A stretch of DNA of 39,165 nucleotides from Priapulus caudatus (Eukaryota; Priapulida; Priapulimorpha; Priapulimorphida; Priapulidae): contig NW_014577105.1 of assembly GCF_000485595.1 (NCBI RefSeq), forward strand, positions 200,585 through 239,749, written 5' to 3'. Both the position numbers and the translations under genes were made by a program. Below, piece by piece: positions 1-38,999 of this stretch. The notes under the pieces were generated by a model. That model was not told the origin of the DNA, did no database searches, and was given only the letters and a program-made list of their open reading frames with translations. How positions within the stretch are numbered: the stretch's first letter is position 1; every line of letters starts with the position of its first letter.

Positions 1-36
<36 letters not shown>

Positions 37-37
37 A

Positions 38-114
<77 letters not shown>
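1..114. repeat. (GT)n microsatellite
   Basis: Almost pure GT dinucleotide array with one interruption (gcatgtat) near 35. It is truncated by the window start. Confidence 0.97.
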
Positions 115-116
<2 letters not shown>

Positions 117-983
117 CTACGATTTTACAATGATACATATTGACTGTTTGTTGAATAATACAAACGATTTCGCTGAGTAAGGAAATTATAACAGATTACG
201 CGAATAAATTTTCATCGATGCATACACCTGTGCGTCGGTCTGGCGCACCTGGGGCAGAACAGTTAATCGACGTTTGTAAATAATTGGCTGTCAATTTCGT
301 AACCGGATCTGCTTTCCACCGAGTCTTGGTACTTTCTACGGTACTTTACGTTATACGCTACGTTTTAGCGGTCAAAATGAAATGAACGGAAACCCTATTT
401 TTTAAACCAATTTAAAATTTGGGAACGTTCTATCGATTTGCTTTGCGTTGCGTTTTTGTCTGGTTTCTTTTCTGTGCCTTATTAAGTTGGCACCGGAAGC
501 TTTATACCGCTGAATTAACATTCTGTTGGTAATGCGACTAACGTTAGCTATTTTTCTATATTTTCTGCCTTTCTGCGTCGCAGCGCAGCATTAATGGCCC
601 AGTGGGTGTTTTAAATTATCCTAAATTGCCCATTATTTCCAAATTTCGTTCACCGATCTATTAATGAAAAACATTATCGCGCGCGTGCGTACGCCCGGTT
701 CCAACTGATTGTCTTCACTAGAAATGCTACTCTCAGTCACAAGCTTTGCGTACCAATGCAATATATTGTTTTATGTCTGCATACAGTACGCATATTGCAA
801 ATACTTGCAATTTTATCACTTCATATAAAGTATGATATTACACGTTTCATTATTTAACACGAGATCTAGTTAATTCACTACAAATCACGCAGACAAGTGA
901 AATCGTCTTCTGACAAATGATGCGCAAAACTTTTCAACAAGTGCTTAGTAAACTTATCACGCGTCAATAACTTGCTCGCGTAG
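115..983. other. Intron sequence, nothing recognised
   Basis: AT-rich DNA upstream of the first visible TMC exon. No exon, transposon end or RNA gene was recognised. Confidence 0.5.
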
Positions 984-28046
<27,063 letters not shown>

Positions 28047-28944
28047 AGTTTTTGCGGGAGTCACGTTACGTCGTTTGATCTGGTGGTATTGCCCGGACGT
28101 GACCTGCCTTGTGGCCACCGTACACAATAATCGTTAATAATGTTGAAAACCAGTGTGTTTTTACTGTATGTTTCCTAATACCAACACTCTCTTGTGAAAT
28201 TGGTTAATATCATATTGGCTATTTTAAAATCGAACTTTTAATTGGTTGAGACTTTGCGCAGAATTTGCAATAAAAGGTAGAAATTCATTACTTTTAATAC
28301 AATTTTGCATAAATAAAGTGTTAATTTTCGTACGCTTACTGCAGCAATTTATTTTGCAGCTACAAAGATCCGACGGGTCAAGAGATGGATGCTATATGAA
28401 CCTCGTTTATTCCGTGTTTTAAATATTTATTTCAGATAATTATATTAATAAACGAGTAAATAACAGTATAGCAACACGTAAGTACGCACACACGCACGCG
28501 CAGCATAACACTTATACTAATAATACTATTACTACTACTGTATTAATAATAATAATAATGTTATTATTATTAATAATAAACACAATGATTTGATTGATAA
28601 TTAGTTAGAGGTGACGTTTATAATTACACAAAATCATCCTTGCGACCCATCGCTGCAGGAAGTACTATAGTAGAATCCAAGAGTGGTATACAGTCCTGTC
28701 GGATTGAGTAATTCCAACTATTTGCACAGACCAGTTGTATTCATGATTACCTTGACAATATTATTATTTGCTGTATTCATGACGTACCTGGATGATTAGA
28801 GGGATGATTAGTGATGAAGACGGAAAAGTTAGTTAACTTCCAATGTTCAAAGCTAACATTCATTCGGTCTTCAATGTCGTCAACGGGACAACGGAACAGT
28901 ATACTATTGGGACGTAGCAAAAGAATCATAAGCGTATCAATCCG
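28047..28944. other. 3' region of the + strand gene and intergenic DNA
   Basis: AATAAA motifs at 28269 and about 28313 are candidate polyadenylation signals for the exon ending at 28046. A (TAA)n/(ATT)n patch lies at about 28515-28580. No further exon recognised. Confidence 0.5.
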
Positions 28945-29699
28945 CGCGCACGCGCGTGTGTGTGTACATTTATACATTGCACGTACACGTGCGTGCGTTC
29001 GTCCGCAAGTACACGTCCGTGCGTGCGCGTGCACGTACACGTGCGTGCGTGCGTGCCTGCGTGCGTATGCACGTACACGTGCGGGCGTGCGTACGCACGT
29101 ACATGTGCGTGCGTGCGTGTGCAGGTACACGAGCGTGCGTGCGTGTGCACGTACACGTGCGTGCGTGCGTGCGTGCGTGCGTGTGCACGTACACGTGCGT
29201 GCTTGAGTGCGTGTCCACGTACACCACGTGCGTGCATGCGTGCGTGTGCAAGTACACGTGCGTGCGTGCGTGCGTGCGCGGGTATGCACGTACACGTGCG
29301 TGCGTTCGTGCGCAAGTACACGTCCGTGCGTGCGTGTGCACGTACACGTGCGTGCGTGCGTGCCTGCGTGCGTATGCACGTACACGTGCGGGCGTGCGTA
29401 CGCACGTACATGTGTGTGCGTGCGTGTGCAGGTACACGAGCGTGCGTGCGTGTGCACGTACACGTGCGTGCTTGAGTGCGTGTCCACGTACACCACGTGC
29501 GTGCATGCGTGCGTGTGCAAGTACACGTGCGTGTGTGCGTGCATGTGCACGTACACGTGCGTGCGTGCGTGTGCAAGTACACGTGCGTGCGTGCATGCGT
29601 GTGCATGTACACCTGCGTGCGTGCGTGTGCACTTGTGAGTGCGTGCGTGCGTGTGCACTTGTGAGTGCGTGCGTGCGTGCGTGCGTGCGTGTGCACCTG
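28945..29699 (+). repeat. GTGC/ACGTACAC minisatellite with higher-order repeat
   Basis: Variable (GTGC)n runs separated by a fixed core GTGCACGTACACGTGC every 30-40 bp. A larger unit repeats: landmarks such as CGTTCGT..GCAAGTACACGTCC (28996, 29303) and GCTTGAGTGCGTGTCC (29201, 29470) recur about 270-307 bp apart. Long Cys/Arg/Val and Thr/His/Ala open frames on both strands are repeat translation. Confidence 0.95.
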
Positions 29700-29744
29700 C
29701 ATTGACGACATGTTTTGACGACAGCCTGCTTTTACATCGGTCAC

Positions 29745-29922
29745 CAGGGCCGTAGCTAGCTCATTTTGCCTGGGGGCAATGCCACGCGCGGTTTGTAATT
29801 TGGGCATTGACCTTAATTGTTTACCGTTGGTAATTGATCATGTATTAGTATCACAAACCCCCAAATGTGTGTGATTTAATTTTGGTAAAAGTACATACAC
29901 ATGGGGTACCTAGCTGCCCCTG
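29745..29922. mobile_element. Possible small MITE with CAGGGCCGTAGCTAG end
   Basis: Left CACCAGGGCCGTAGCTAG and right CTAGCTGCCCCTGGTG are inverted. This terminus resembles a type common in invertebrate MITEs. No clean target duplication was seen. Confidence 0.4.
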
Positions 29923-30015
29923 GTGTTGTCACTTGTTATACATTTGTATTATTTCACTGACAGTGAGGAGCTTGCAAGCTCATGTTGATATATAACGTTT
30001 TCACTGTACGCGTCT

Positions 30016-30043
30016 TTAAATAAATAAATAAATAAATAAATAA
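30016..30043 (+). repeat. (AAAT)n microsatellite
   Basis: Short AAAT run. The same run is present in the second copy at about 37010-37027. Confidence 0.9.
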
Positions 30044-30157
30044 TGGTCTACTTCAATTACTATTTAGCTCTTATATTTATTTTTTCAAATCTTGCGGCCG
30101 AATTCAGTAATAGATGGTAAAAGCGCCAACAATAGAAAGTATATACATTCACACCAT

Positions 30158-30216
30158 ATGAACCACTGAGTTGTATATAACAACATTTATTATATACAGC
30201 TCAGTGGGTCTGAACC
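30158..30216. repeat. Short inverted repeat in BHMT 3' flank
   Basis: CCACTGAGTTGTATATAA and TTATATACAGCTCAGTGG pair as an approximately 18-bp stem with a short loop (30162-30210). It is followed by GTCTGAACC, which resembles a hAT terminus (CAGTGGGTCTGAACC), so this may be a MITE remnant. Confidence 0.5.
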
Positions 30217-30827
30217 TTTTCCAATAAATGGGTGGTGGTGTTGTGGTGGAGTTGGCTATGGTGGCTGGCAGGAGTGCACCAGAATATGCAAATATATAAC
30301 ACTGATGCACAATATCGTTACTAAATACGCATATCCAACACAGCGTAACATACGAGAAACGAAAATGTGCCCTAACAATAATTGCGTTTTATGCTCATTT
30401 TCAAGAAAATATTCCATTGGAAAGAGTAAGATAAAAACGACATATGCATCAACATTCCTTTATTGTTTTTTGCTGAATATTTGCACATGAATACATACAA
30501 ATTTACACATCTTTAATAGATCATCAAACAGTGATTCCTAAAAACGTTTTTTATTTTTATTTTCCTTGGAAATATTACCAATGAAAACTACATGCGTCAA
30601 CAATCTATTGCTTACAATGAATACGATGAAATAACAATGAATTACAATGAATTACTATGAAACAATAGCTTCCGTATCTCGGTCTTCTCTATGATGGAAT
30701 ACAACCTGCTACATCATCTTTATTTCAATTGACTCTTGACATAACCAGGTGTATCAATTAAGTTAGCGATTAACTGTGCAATATAATCTCTTGCCCGTCA
30801 ATCGCTTTCCTCCTTTAAATTAACTCA

Positions 30828-30999
30828 TTACTGTTTAAACTTCTTTACTTCATCAATCTCTTCCTCAGTTGTGGCACTCTGCTTCTGCACAAGATGCTCA
30901 TGACCGCGGGATACCCCCCAGTTACTGGGTTTGGACATGGCAGAAGCGTATGGCCGCCCGGAAGCTGGTTCAAGATTCTGCCAGTAGTCCTTGCTCGCT
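30828..30999 (-). CDS. BHMT: BHMT terminal exon
   Basis: The acceptor is minus-strand gttttctag (31000 upward). It encodes [15 protein letters not shown]...WGV and a charged end [12 protein letters not shown], close in length and composition to the BHMT C-terminus. The TAA stop is at 30830-30828. A minus-strand AATAAA (plus TTTATT) at 30459-30464 is one possible polyadenylation signal. Confidence 0.92.
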
Positions 31000-31408
31000 C
31001 TAGAAAACAACAACAGAATCGCATATATAAACAAATTTTACAATGTCTGCACCTTGGTCATATCTTCTCTAAATAAATTCGCTCAAAACACGCCTCCTAG
31101 AATGCAATCAATTGCAGTTGATGCCCAAGACTGAAGCCAAGTGATGAATCACCACTACTGAATCGTTGCAGCACCTTACCTGGCCCGGACCCATGGTTTT
31201 GTATGCATCTTCAGCCCCCCGGCACATATGTCATGTTTCTCCGATGCTGCTGGCATTTTCCCACGCTCAGTGGCCAGCTCCTCAGCGAGGGCTCGGATGT
31301 GATAGGGTTCGAAGCCACAGCAACCGCCGATGTATCGGACACCAAGATCGTAGGCCTCTCGAGCAAACCGATGCATGTCCCAGCGTGTCAGGATTCGTGG
31401 CTCCAGAG
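30828..31408 (-). CDS. BHMT: Betaine-homocysteine S-methyltransferase, last two exons
   Basis: BHMT transfers a methyl group from glycine betaine to homocysteine, giving dimethylglycine and methionine, in a zinc-dependent cytosolic reaction. On the minus strand, exon 31408-31180 reads [60 protein letters not shown] and so on to HTKPWVRA. Exon 30999-30828 continues (R)[56 protein letters not shown] and stop. The adjacent cysteines of GGCCGF are the zinc ligands in this family. Both introns are GT-AG and in phase (31000-31179 is 180 bp). Upstream exons, about two thirds of the enzyme, are not visible in this window. Confidence 0.93.
31180..31408 (-). CDS. BHMT: BHMT penultimate exon
   Basis: The acceptor lies at 31409-31410 (minus strand ...cattcaatcag) and the donor GGCCAG|gtaagg at 31179. 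It carries the [15 protein letters not shown] zinc-site segment of the (beta/alpha)8 barrel and the HTKPWVRAR motif leading into the C-terminal oligomerisation region. Confidence 0.92.
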
Positions 31409-31849
31409 CTGATTGAATGAAACGAGATATAGCAAAGCACACGAGTTAACAATGATCAAGAGTCGCTGAAATGCATCCTACCTACTCTACATGCAATCAA
31501 TGTGCTCTTCTATAGGCACTGTGGAAATTTCAACATCTTCTTGAAAGCTATAGAAGTAGTATCACTGTTCATTGTCATAAATAAGTGATATCGGAAAGTC
31601 CAGCTGTTATTTAGGTCATAGAAAAGGGGGGTATAAAATGGCCGAGGCGCGCTTAGGAAAGTACATGATTAATGTAAACACTCGTGCGTTTTTAGTTTTG
31701 CATTAACTCAAACATTGCAAAATATCCCAAATTACCACAATCATAATTATTTGTAAATGTTTCTGTAGTGTGTTCTGTGTTCTGTGTTCACGTTAGTGTA
31801 GAGAATTATAGATAAAAAACCTAGTACCACTAGTACTATCATATATATA
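31409..31849. other. BHMT intron/flank, nothing recognised
   Basis: Upstream of the BHMT penultimate exon on the minus strand. No further BHMT exon was recognised here or up to 34374. Confidence 0.45.
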
Positions 31850-31950
31850 GTAACTAGAGCACTCGGAGAGCACAGACCTCCGCCAAAGCAGCTGAATTCT
31901 GTCACTGTGAAATTTTTTTATTAATTAATTAATTAATTAATAATATTGTA
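31850..31950. mobile_element. Partial copy of the CTCCGCC-type repeat
   Basis: AACTAGAGCACTCGGAGAGC, ACAGACCTCCGCCAAAG, then (TTAATT)n, matching the left end of the element at 13183. The sequence after (TTAATT)n is unrelated to that element, unlike the second copy at 39000, which continues with TGGATCCGGATG. Confidence 0.7.
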
Positions 31951-32500
31951 TGACATTTGAATGAATAGTTATGGTTAATTGGCAATTATTAAAAAAAATG
32001 GCCGTGATGGCCATTTTGAAATTCAAAATGGAGGCCCTAAATGTTAATGGAAAAACTGGCACCCATTTTTTTCTTAATCAGTGAAGTTTCTAGATGTGTT
32101 TAGACATGAGTGCCAAGAATCTACCCAAAAAAATGACAAATCTGGAAAATATTACATAAGCCCATAGACTAAGCAGGCGGGCTTCCACCCCGTGAGTTTG
32201 TTCGTCATCTGTAATAACATTAACTTTATCTACGCAATTTTATTTCTTAAATCGAGATATCGGCTCTAGAGGATGCATGTCGGCAATGAGTAATATTTTC
32301 CTGCAGTGCTGAAAGATTATTAACACGGTTAGCCAATCGTAAAAATGATATCGAGCTGTGCAAGCCAGGTGCGTGAACTTGATGGGCAACGAGTAACTTG
32401 AACAGTGCGAGCGTCGAACGGAAGAATATAGACGTGCATAAGTAATGTCGGTAGATATGCGTTAAGGTTGTGCAAAGTGTTAAAGTTACTTACGTTATGT
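31951..32500. other. Non-coding sequence with short palindrome
   Basis: Contains AAAATGGCC-gtgat-GGCCATTTT at about 31996-32018, typical of dispersed-repeat hairpins. No gene. Confidence 0.45.
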
Positions 32501-32790
32501 AAGAAAAAGAAGAAGAAGAAGAAGAAGAAGAAAAAGAAGAAAAAGAAGAAGAAGAAGAAGAAGAAGAAGAAGAAGAAAAAGGAGAAGAAGAAGAAGGAGA
32601 AGATGAAGAAGAAGAAGAAGAAGAAGAAGAAGAAGAAGAAGAAGAAGAAGAAGAAGAAGAAGAAGAAGAAGAAGAAGAAGATGAAGAAGAAGAAGAAGAA
32701 GAAGAAGAAGAAGAAGAAGAAGACGAAGAAGAAGGAGGGAAAGATGCAGAAAAAGACGGAGAAGGAAGAGTAGTAGAAGAAGGCAAGAAG
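32501..32790 (+). repeat. (GAA)n trinucleotide array, about 290 bp
   Basis: Nearly uninterrupted GAA/AAG units with occasional GGA, AAA and GAT changes. Poly-Lys and poly-Ser open frames are repeat translation. Confidence 0.97.
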
Positions 32791-33446
32791 TCCATCTTAG
32801 TTAATATATAGTTATACTGCATAGTGCATGTGCACGGTTGCCATTGTTATTATTTTAGTTATTTGACGTGAATATACACAGTACTGTTTGCGTTCTGGAT
32901 TTGGTGTACATCAGCAGCGTGGTATAATCGCAATTAAACAAGCGCACGCACCTGCGTTGATATCTTTCTTTAGATGATTTTTTTTAGATGAATGCTGTCG
33001 AGAGGGCGACGCACACGGCCTGGGTTTGTTCTCGCGGTGCACCCCAGTGTTCAATTACGAAGACCGGCACAAAAGGCAGTCGGAGCATGCACCCAGCTGT
33101 GCGGAATCCACGCTTACGTCACGCGCGATTGTGTTACACGTGATAACAGATACATTACTGGCTGCTTTTGTAATGGTGCGAGGTTAAAACAATGAGGGGC
33201 GCGCCCGTCAACCAATCCCCGAAACGCTATCCAAAATAATGCGTTATTTAAAATAGAAAATCGATTAGTGCGATCGATGATCCATGACTCAATTTTGTGA
33301 CAATGAGCCAGTCCGTAGTTACAGTCTGCGTATGCGCGAACTTAGCCACGAATTCTTCCGGGTCAGGTCATTTGTGACAAAATATTTCGTATTTCGACCG
33401 TACGGTACACATACACATGCATCTGTGTCGTTGTAATGCTACAGTC
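32791..33446. other. Intergenic or intronic sequence, nothing recognised
   Basis: A 67-codon open frame at 32992-33195 has no family features. No mobile element seen. Confidence 0.4.
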
Positions 33447-34024
33447 TTCGCGTGTGCACGTACACGTGCGTGCGTGCGTGTGCAGGTACACGTTCGTGCG
33501 TGCGTGTGTGCGTGCGTGCGTGCGTGCGTGCGTACCTGTGCACGTACCCGTGCGCGCGTGCGTGCGTGCGTGCGTGTGCACGTACATGTGCGTGCGTGCG
33601 TGTACACGTACCCGTGCGTGTGTGCGTGCGTGTACACGTACACGTGCGTGCGTGCGTGCGTGCGTGCGATCGTGTGCATGTACATGTCCGTGTGTGCGTA
33701 CGTGTGCACGTACACGTGCGTGCGTGCGTGTGTACCTACACGTGCGTGCGTGCCTCCGTGCGTCCGTGCGTGTGCACGTACACGTGCGTGCGTGCGTACG
33801 TGTCAACGTACACGTGCGTGCGTGCTTACGTGTCTACGTACACGTACGTGCGTGTGCACGTACACGTGCGTTCGTGCATGCGTGCGTACACACGTACACG
33901 TACGTGCGTGCGTGCGTGCGTGCGTGTGAACGTACACGTGCGTGCGTGCGTGCGTGTGCACGTACACGTGCGTACGTGTGTGTGCACGTACACGTGCGTG
34001 CGTGCGTGCATGCGTGTGCATGTA
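33447..34024 (+). repeat. Second GTGC/ACGTACAC minisatellite
   Basis: Same building blocks as 28945-29699 (fixed GTGCACGTACACGTGC core, variable GTGC runs), but no long stretch matching its landmarks. It is therefore a separate array of the same family, not part of the large duplication. Confidence 0.93.
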
Positions 34025-35689
34025 CCGCGTAGTTAGTTTTTGAAATCAATTATCACTGCTAGTATTACTAACGTAAATTTCGATATGAAATATATACCGT
34101 AGTGCCAAAAATCGGTATTGTCCACACCTTTCAAAAAGTGCCGCGAACAGCGGGTGTGATTACAGATTTATAGTGCACCTCCGGACTATTTTTCCCGCAC
34201 CGCATACTCTGCCCGTACGTCAAAATGCGCTAAGTCCGTTCAGTAGATTCGAGATTCCACTTAATTGTGGTCTAATTGTGGATTGTGGTTGATGTGGTCT
34301 TAATCTGTGGTGGGTTTATATTTGTGGTGGTTTATTACACTACCGAAATGGGCAAACACGTAAATATATGTGCAGCGCACACTACGACCACGAGAACTGA
34401 CTACCCAAGCACGGCATGCTATAAACGGACAGGCCCAGATAAAACGTTATATTCCTTACCATGTCATTTTCCCCTATCACGAGCAAGTCCGTGTTTATTA
34501 AGGCGTTCAATGCAGTATCTCTGCGCCACTAGGGCAGAATCATTACCACTAGTTACCGTTGCGCAACTACACGCTAATACAATGCCAGCTCTAATGCGGA
34601 AGCACCTGCCGCTCGCTGCCGCTCAGCTGGCACTGCCTAGCCGGGGAAAATAGGTAAGTGCCGTATACTGTATACGTAAAACGCTAAGCTGATATGTAAT
34701 GAACGTGAGGAGTCCACGTATCGAATCACGGGCGCTGTGATAATGAAGTACTGGTTGGGGGCCAACACTAATGGCGACTAACGCACGGCCACAGATCAAA
34801 CATGGAAAGCAGAACGCACTAACGCGCATTTACGTATAATTTCAAACGAAACACCTGGCTTCGAAATTGAAAACATGTGGGTACCTGTCATTAGTAATCC
34901 ACGGAATTTACTTGTGATACACCCCAAATTACATTCTACTAGCTCATTAGTCTAATAAGCATGCCCGGACAAATCAATTCTCGCTGCTAAACACCCGAGC
35001 AACATGCCGAAGTCACCGAACCGTAATCGAGCTATATTGCGCTTAGCAAGCAATTAGGCGTTGGCAGGCCAGATTTACCAGATTTACGGGGATTTAATTC
35101 GATTATTTCCTCTAGTAATCTAGCAGTGACTGATTGGACAACATAATACGCAGTTTGCGCTATAAGGTAATGTACTTATTTAACTACACAAAGTGCCAGT
35201 TACTCTAGTATTCGTTAAAATGCGCATAATCAATGGATCCTATATGCCTTTAAGGCCAAGACCACACTGGCAGCGATCAACGACAGACGCGTAACGACAA
35301 ACGACTTTCGAAAATTGAAACTATTGTTGTCTAATGAGGCCATTGCACACAACACGCGACAACGACCAGCGACAACCATTGACGACAAAAATATTTAGAA
35401 AAACGTTTCTATTTTCACAGCGACAGTCGCACCGCGACAATTTACAAACAACCCAATCGCAGGCCGTTCCATGCGCACGTACATCGTAGCGAATAAGCAC
35501 AGCAGGAGTTTTTGGCCGGTTTGTTCATGTGATTGATGTGTGGCGAGTGCTGGGTGAGACGTTGACAGCTATAGGTCAGTCGCTGTCGCTGTAATGTGTT
35601 GCCTCCACCGTCGCCGCGACTTTTGTCGTTTGTCGTTAGCGGTCGGTCGCGTGTCGCTGCAGTGTGTCTTGACCTTTACAACGTGCGTG

Positions 35690-36640
35690 CGTGCGTGCGT
35701 GCGTGCGGTGCGTGTGCCATGTACACGGTTCGTGCGTGCGTCGTGCGTGCGTGGGAACGTACAACCGTGCGTGCGTGCGTGGCGTGGGCATCGTATCTAC
35801 GTGCGTGCGTGCGTGCGCTGCGTGCGCGGGTATGCACGTACTACGTGCGTGCGTTCCGTGCGCATGTACACGTCCGTGCGTGGCGTGCACGTATCAGCGT
35901 GCGTGCAGTGCGTGCCTGCGTGCGTATGCACGTGAACACGTGCCGGGCGTGCTACGCACGTACATGTGCGTGCGTGCAGTGTGCAGGTACACGAGCGTGC
36001 GTGCCGTGTGCACGTACACGTGCGTCAGCGTGCGTTGCCGTGCAGTCGCGTGGGCACGTAACGTGCGTGCTTGAGTGCCGTGTCCCACGCTACACCAACC
36101 TGCGTGCATTGCGTGCGTGTGCAAGTACACGTGCGTGCGTGCGCTGCGCCTTTCGGGCGCGGGTATGCACGTACTCACTGCGTGCGTTTTCGTGCGCCGA
36201 AGTACACGTCCGTGCGTGCGTGTGCACGTACAACTGTCGTGCGGCGGGCCCTGCGCACTTCGCGACGCACCGACACGTGCGGGCGTGCGTAGGCCGGCCC
36301 CCGGCCCCGCCACCGTCACACATCGCCGGGACACAGCACAGCGACAGAGCTAGCAACGACCACACACAAGACAAGTGTGCACGAAACACGACATTGAGTG
36401 CCGACTGTCAAGTACACCAACGCCTCCGCGCCGAATCCAGAATGCGTGACCGATAGCCACGCTACACCGCCCTGCCGGGTGCGGCCGATGTGCACCGCTC
36501 ACCCGTGCGTGCGTCGCGTGTGCAAGTACACGTATGCGTGGCGTGCATCGTCCGTGATGACCTACACCCGCTGCGTGGCGGCGGCCTGCACTTGTGAGTT
36601 TGCGTGCGTGCGTGGTAGCCACTTGTGAGTGCGTGCGCCG
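35690..36640 (+). repeat. GTGC/ACGTACAC minisatellite, noisy copy
   Basis: Landmarks of the 28945 array (TTGAGTGC, GCAAGTACAC, GGTATGCACGTAC) recur in order with many extra bases, within the larger duplicated segment. Confidence 0.85.
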
Positions 36641-37907
36641 CGCTGCGATGGCGTGCTGATGCACCACTCATCTGACACCACTGTTTTACGACAGCACTGC
36701 TTTCATACATCCGTCACCCCCAGACGTAGCTAGCTCATTCTGACTGGGCATGCACCCCGCCCCGTTGTAATTATGACCCGCATATGACCTTAATTGTTTA
36801 CCCGCTTGGAATTGCGCAATCAATGTATTAAGTATCCCACCACCGCAAATGGTGGTGAATTTAATTATATGGGATAAACGTAACACTATCCATAGGGTAC
36901 CCCCTAAAGCTCGCGGCCTCGCGAGCGAGAGCATTGTATTATTTCACTGACAGGAGAGCTTGCAAGCTCAGGTTGTGATATATACGTTTTTCAGTGTAAC
37001 GCGTCTTTAAATAAATAAATAAATAAAGGTTAATAATGTCTAAAACTTTCAATACTATGTAGACTCTTATATTTATATTTTCAAAATCTTGCGGGGCGAG
37101 TACAGGTAATAGATCGTAAAAAGCGCGGCGCAAACAGAATAGATAGACGTAATTAAGTACATATGAGAGCCATATGAAACCCACGTCGGAGATTGTATAT
37201 AGCAAGGGTGCGTCATCATTTATGTATGATACAGCTCAGTGGAGTCTGAGAACTCTTTTCAATAAATGGGGTGGTGTGATTGGGTTGGAGTGGGCTAGGT
37301 GGCTGGCGCAGGAGTGCACCAGAATATGCAAATATATAACATCTATGGCACAATATCGGTTACTAGAAATACGCATAATCCCACACAGCCCGTAAGCATT
37401 TACGGAGGAAACGAAAATGTGCCGCTAACAATAATTGCGTTTATGCTCATTTCAAGAAAATATTCGCATTGGAAAGAGTAAGATAAAAACGACATAAGGC
37501 ATCAACAATTCCTTTATTGTCTTTTTGGCCTTGAATATTTGCACATGAATACATACAAATTTACACATCTTTATAGATCATCAAACAGTGTTTCCTAAAA
37601 ACAGTTTTTATTTTTATTTCTCCTGGAATATTACCAATGAAAACTACATAGCGTCAAACAATCTATTGGCTACAATGCGAATACGGATGAAATAACAATG
37701 AATTACAATGAATTACTATGAGAAACAATAGCTCGCGTATCTCGGCGAGTCTGTTCTCATATGATGGAATACAACCTGCCTACATCATCTTATGTGTCAA
37801 ATTGACTTCTTGACATAACAGGTGTAGTAATCATTAAGTTAGCGATTTAATGCTGTGCCAATATAATCTCTTGCCCGCAATCGCCTTTCCTCCTTTAAAT
37901 TAAGTCA

Positions 37908-38085
37908 TTCTGTTTAAAGCTTCTTTACTTCATCCAATCTCTTCCTCAGTTTTGGCACTCTGCTTCTGCACAGAGGATCTCATGACCGCGGATACCCCCC
38001 AGTTACTGGGTTTGGACATGGCAGAAGCGTCATGGCCGCCCGGAAGACTGGTTCAAATTCATGCGCCGAGTAGTTCCTGCTCGCT
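37908..38085 (-). pseudogene. Frame-broken copy of BHMT terminal exon
   Basis: Collinear with 30828-30999: the MSKP-N-WGV and KK-F-K segments are recognisable but shifted by scattered 1-2-base indels. The splice junction region (gctcgctctaga) is retained. Confidence 0.72.
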
Positions 38086-38296
38086 CTAGAAAACAACAAC
38101 AGAATCGCATATATCAAACAAAATTTTACAATGTCGCACCTTTGGTCTATCTTCCTTCAAATAAAATTCGCATCAAATACCGGGCACGATGCTAGAAGAC
38201 GAAGAATAACAAAAATCTTGCAGATGATGCCGCAAGAACTGAAGCCAAGTGATGAAGCACCAGCCATACTGGAATCTCCTACTTGCAGCACCTTAC

Positions 38297-38530
38297 CTGG
38301 CCCGGACCCATGTTTTGTATGCATCTATCAGCCCCCGCACATATGTCAGTTTCTCCGATGCTGCTGCATGTTCCCGACGCTCAGTGGCCAGCTCCTCAGC
38401 GAGGGCTCGATGTGATAGGTTCGAAGCACAGGCGAGAGCCGCGAGATGTATCGGACAGGCCACGAAGCGTAGCCTCTCGAGCAAACGATGCATGTCCCAG
38501 CGTTGTCAGGATTCGTTGAAGCTCCGAGAG
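38297..38530 (-). pseudogene. Frame-broken copy of BHMT penultimate exon
   Basis: It matches 31180-31408 with many single-base insertions, deletions and substitutions. Recognisable fragments include [17 protein letters not shown] and TWVRAR, in different frames. The GGCCGF zinc motif is destroyed. It sits inside the large second copy 36665-39105; see the findings for the sequence-error interpretation. Confidence 0.75.
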
Positions 38531-38999
38531 ACTGATTGAAGTGAAACGAGATATAGCAAGCACACGAGTTAACAAATGATCAGAGTCGCTGAAATTGCAT
38601 CTACTACTACACATGCAACAAGTCGTGCTCTTCTATAGGCACTGTGGAAATATTCAACATCTCGAGAAGCATGAGAAGTAGTATCAAATGTCTGCATTGT
38701 CATTAATAAATGATATCGGAAAGTCCAGCTGTTTAATTATAGGCTCAGTAGAAAGATGCGGGGGTATAAAAATGCCGAGGCGCGCGTTAGGAAAGATACA
38801 TGCATTAATGTTAAACACTCGCGTAGCGTTTTTGTTTGCCATTAACTCAAAACATTGCAAAAATATCCCAAGATTACCACAATCATAATTTTTGTAAAGT
38901 ACTTTATCTGTAGTGTGTTCTGCGTTCCTGGTGTTCACGTTAGGTGAGAGAAATTATAGGAAGAAAAAGCTAAGCTACAGCTAGTATATCATATATAGC

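Noticed and set aside
28777-29807. Long open frames on both strands (up to about 290 codons, Thr/His/Ala/Arg or Cys/Arg/Val rich)
   Set aside because: They are translations of the GTGC/ACGTACAC minisatellite in all frames. The repeat unit lacks stops, so length is not evidence of coding.
32468-32822. Poly-Lys (+) and poly-Ser (-) open frames
   Set aside because: Pure GAA-array translation with no start context, splice support or flanking domain.
33363-34049. Overlapping open frames of 60-198 codons on both strands
   Set aside because: Same repeat-translation artefact over the second GTGC array.
35594-36710. Several long open frames in the noisy copy
   Set aside because: They cover GTGC repeat with random indels; no conserved protein in any frame.
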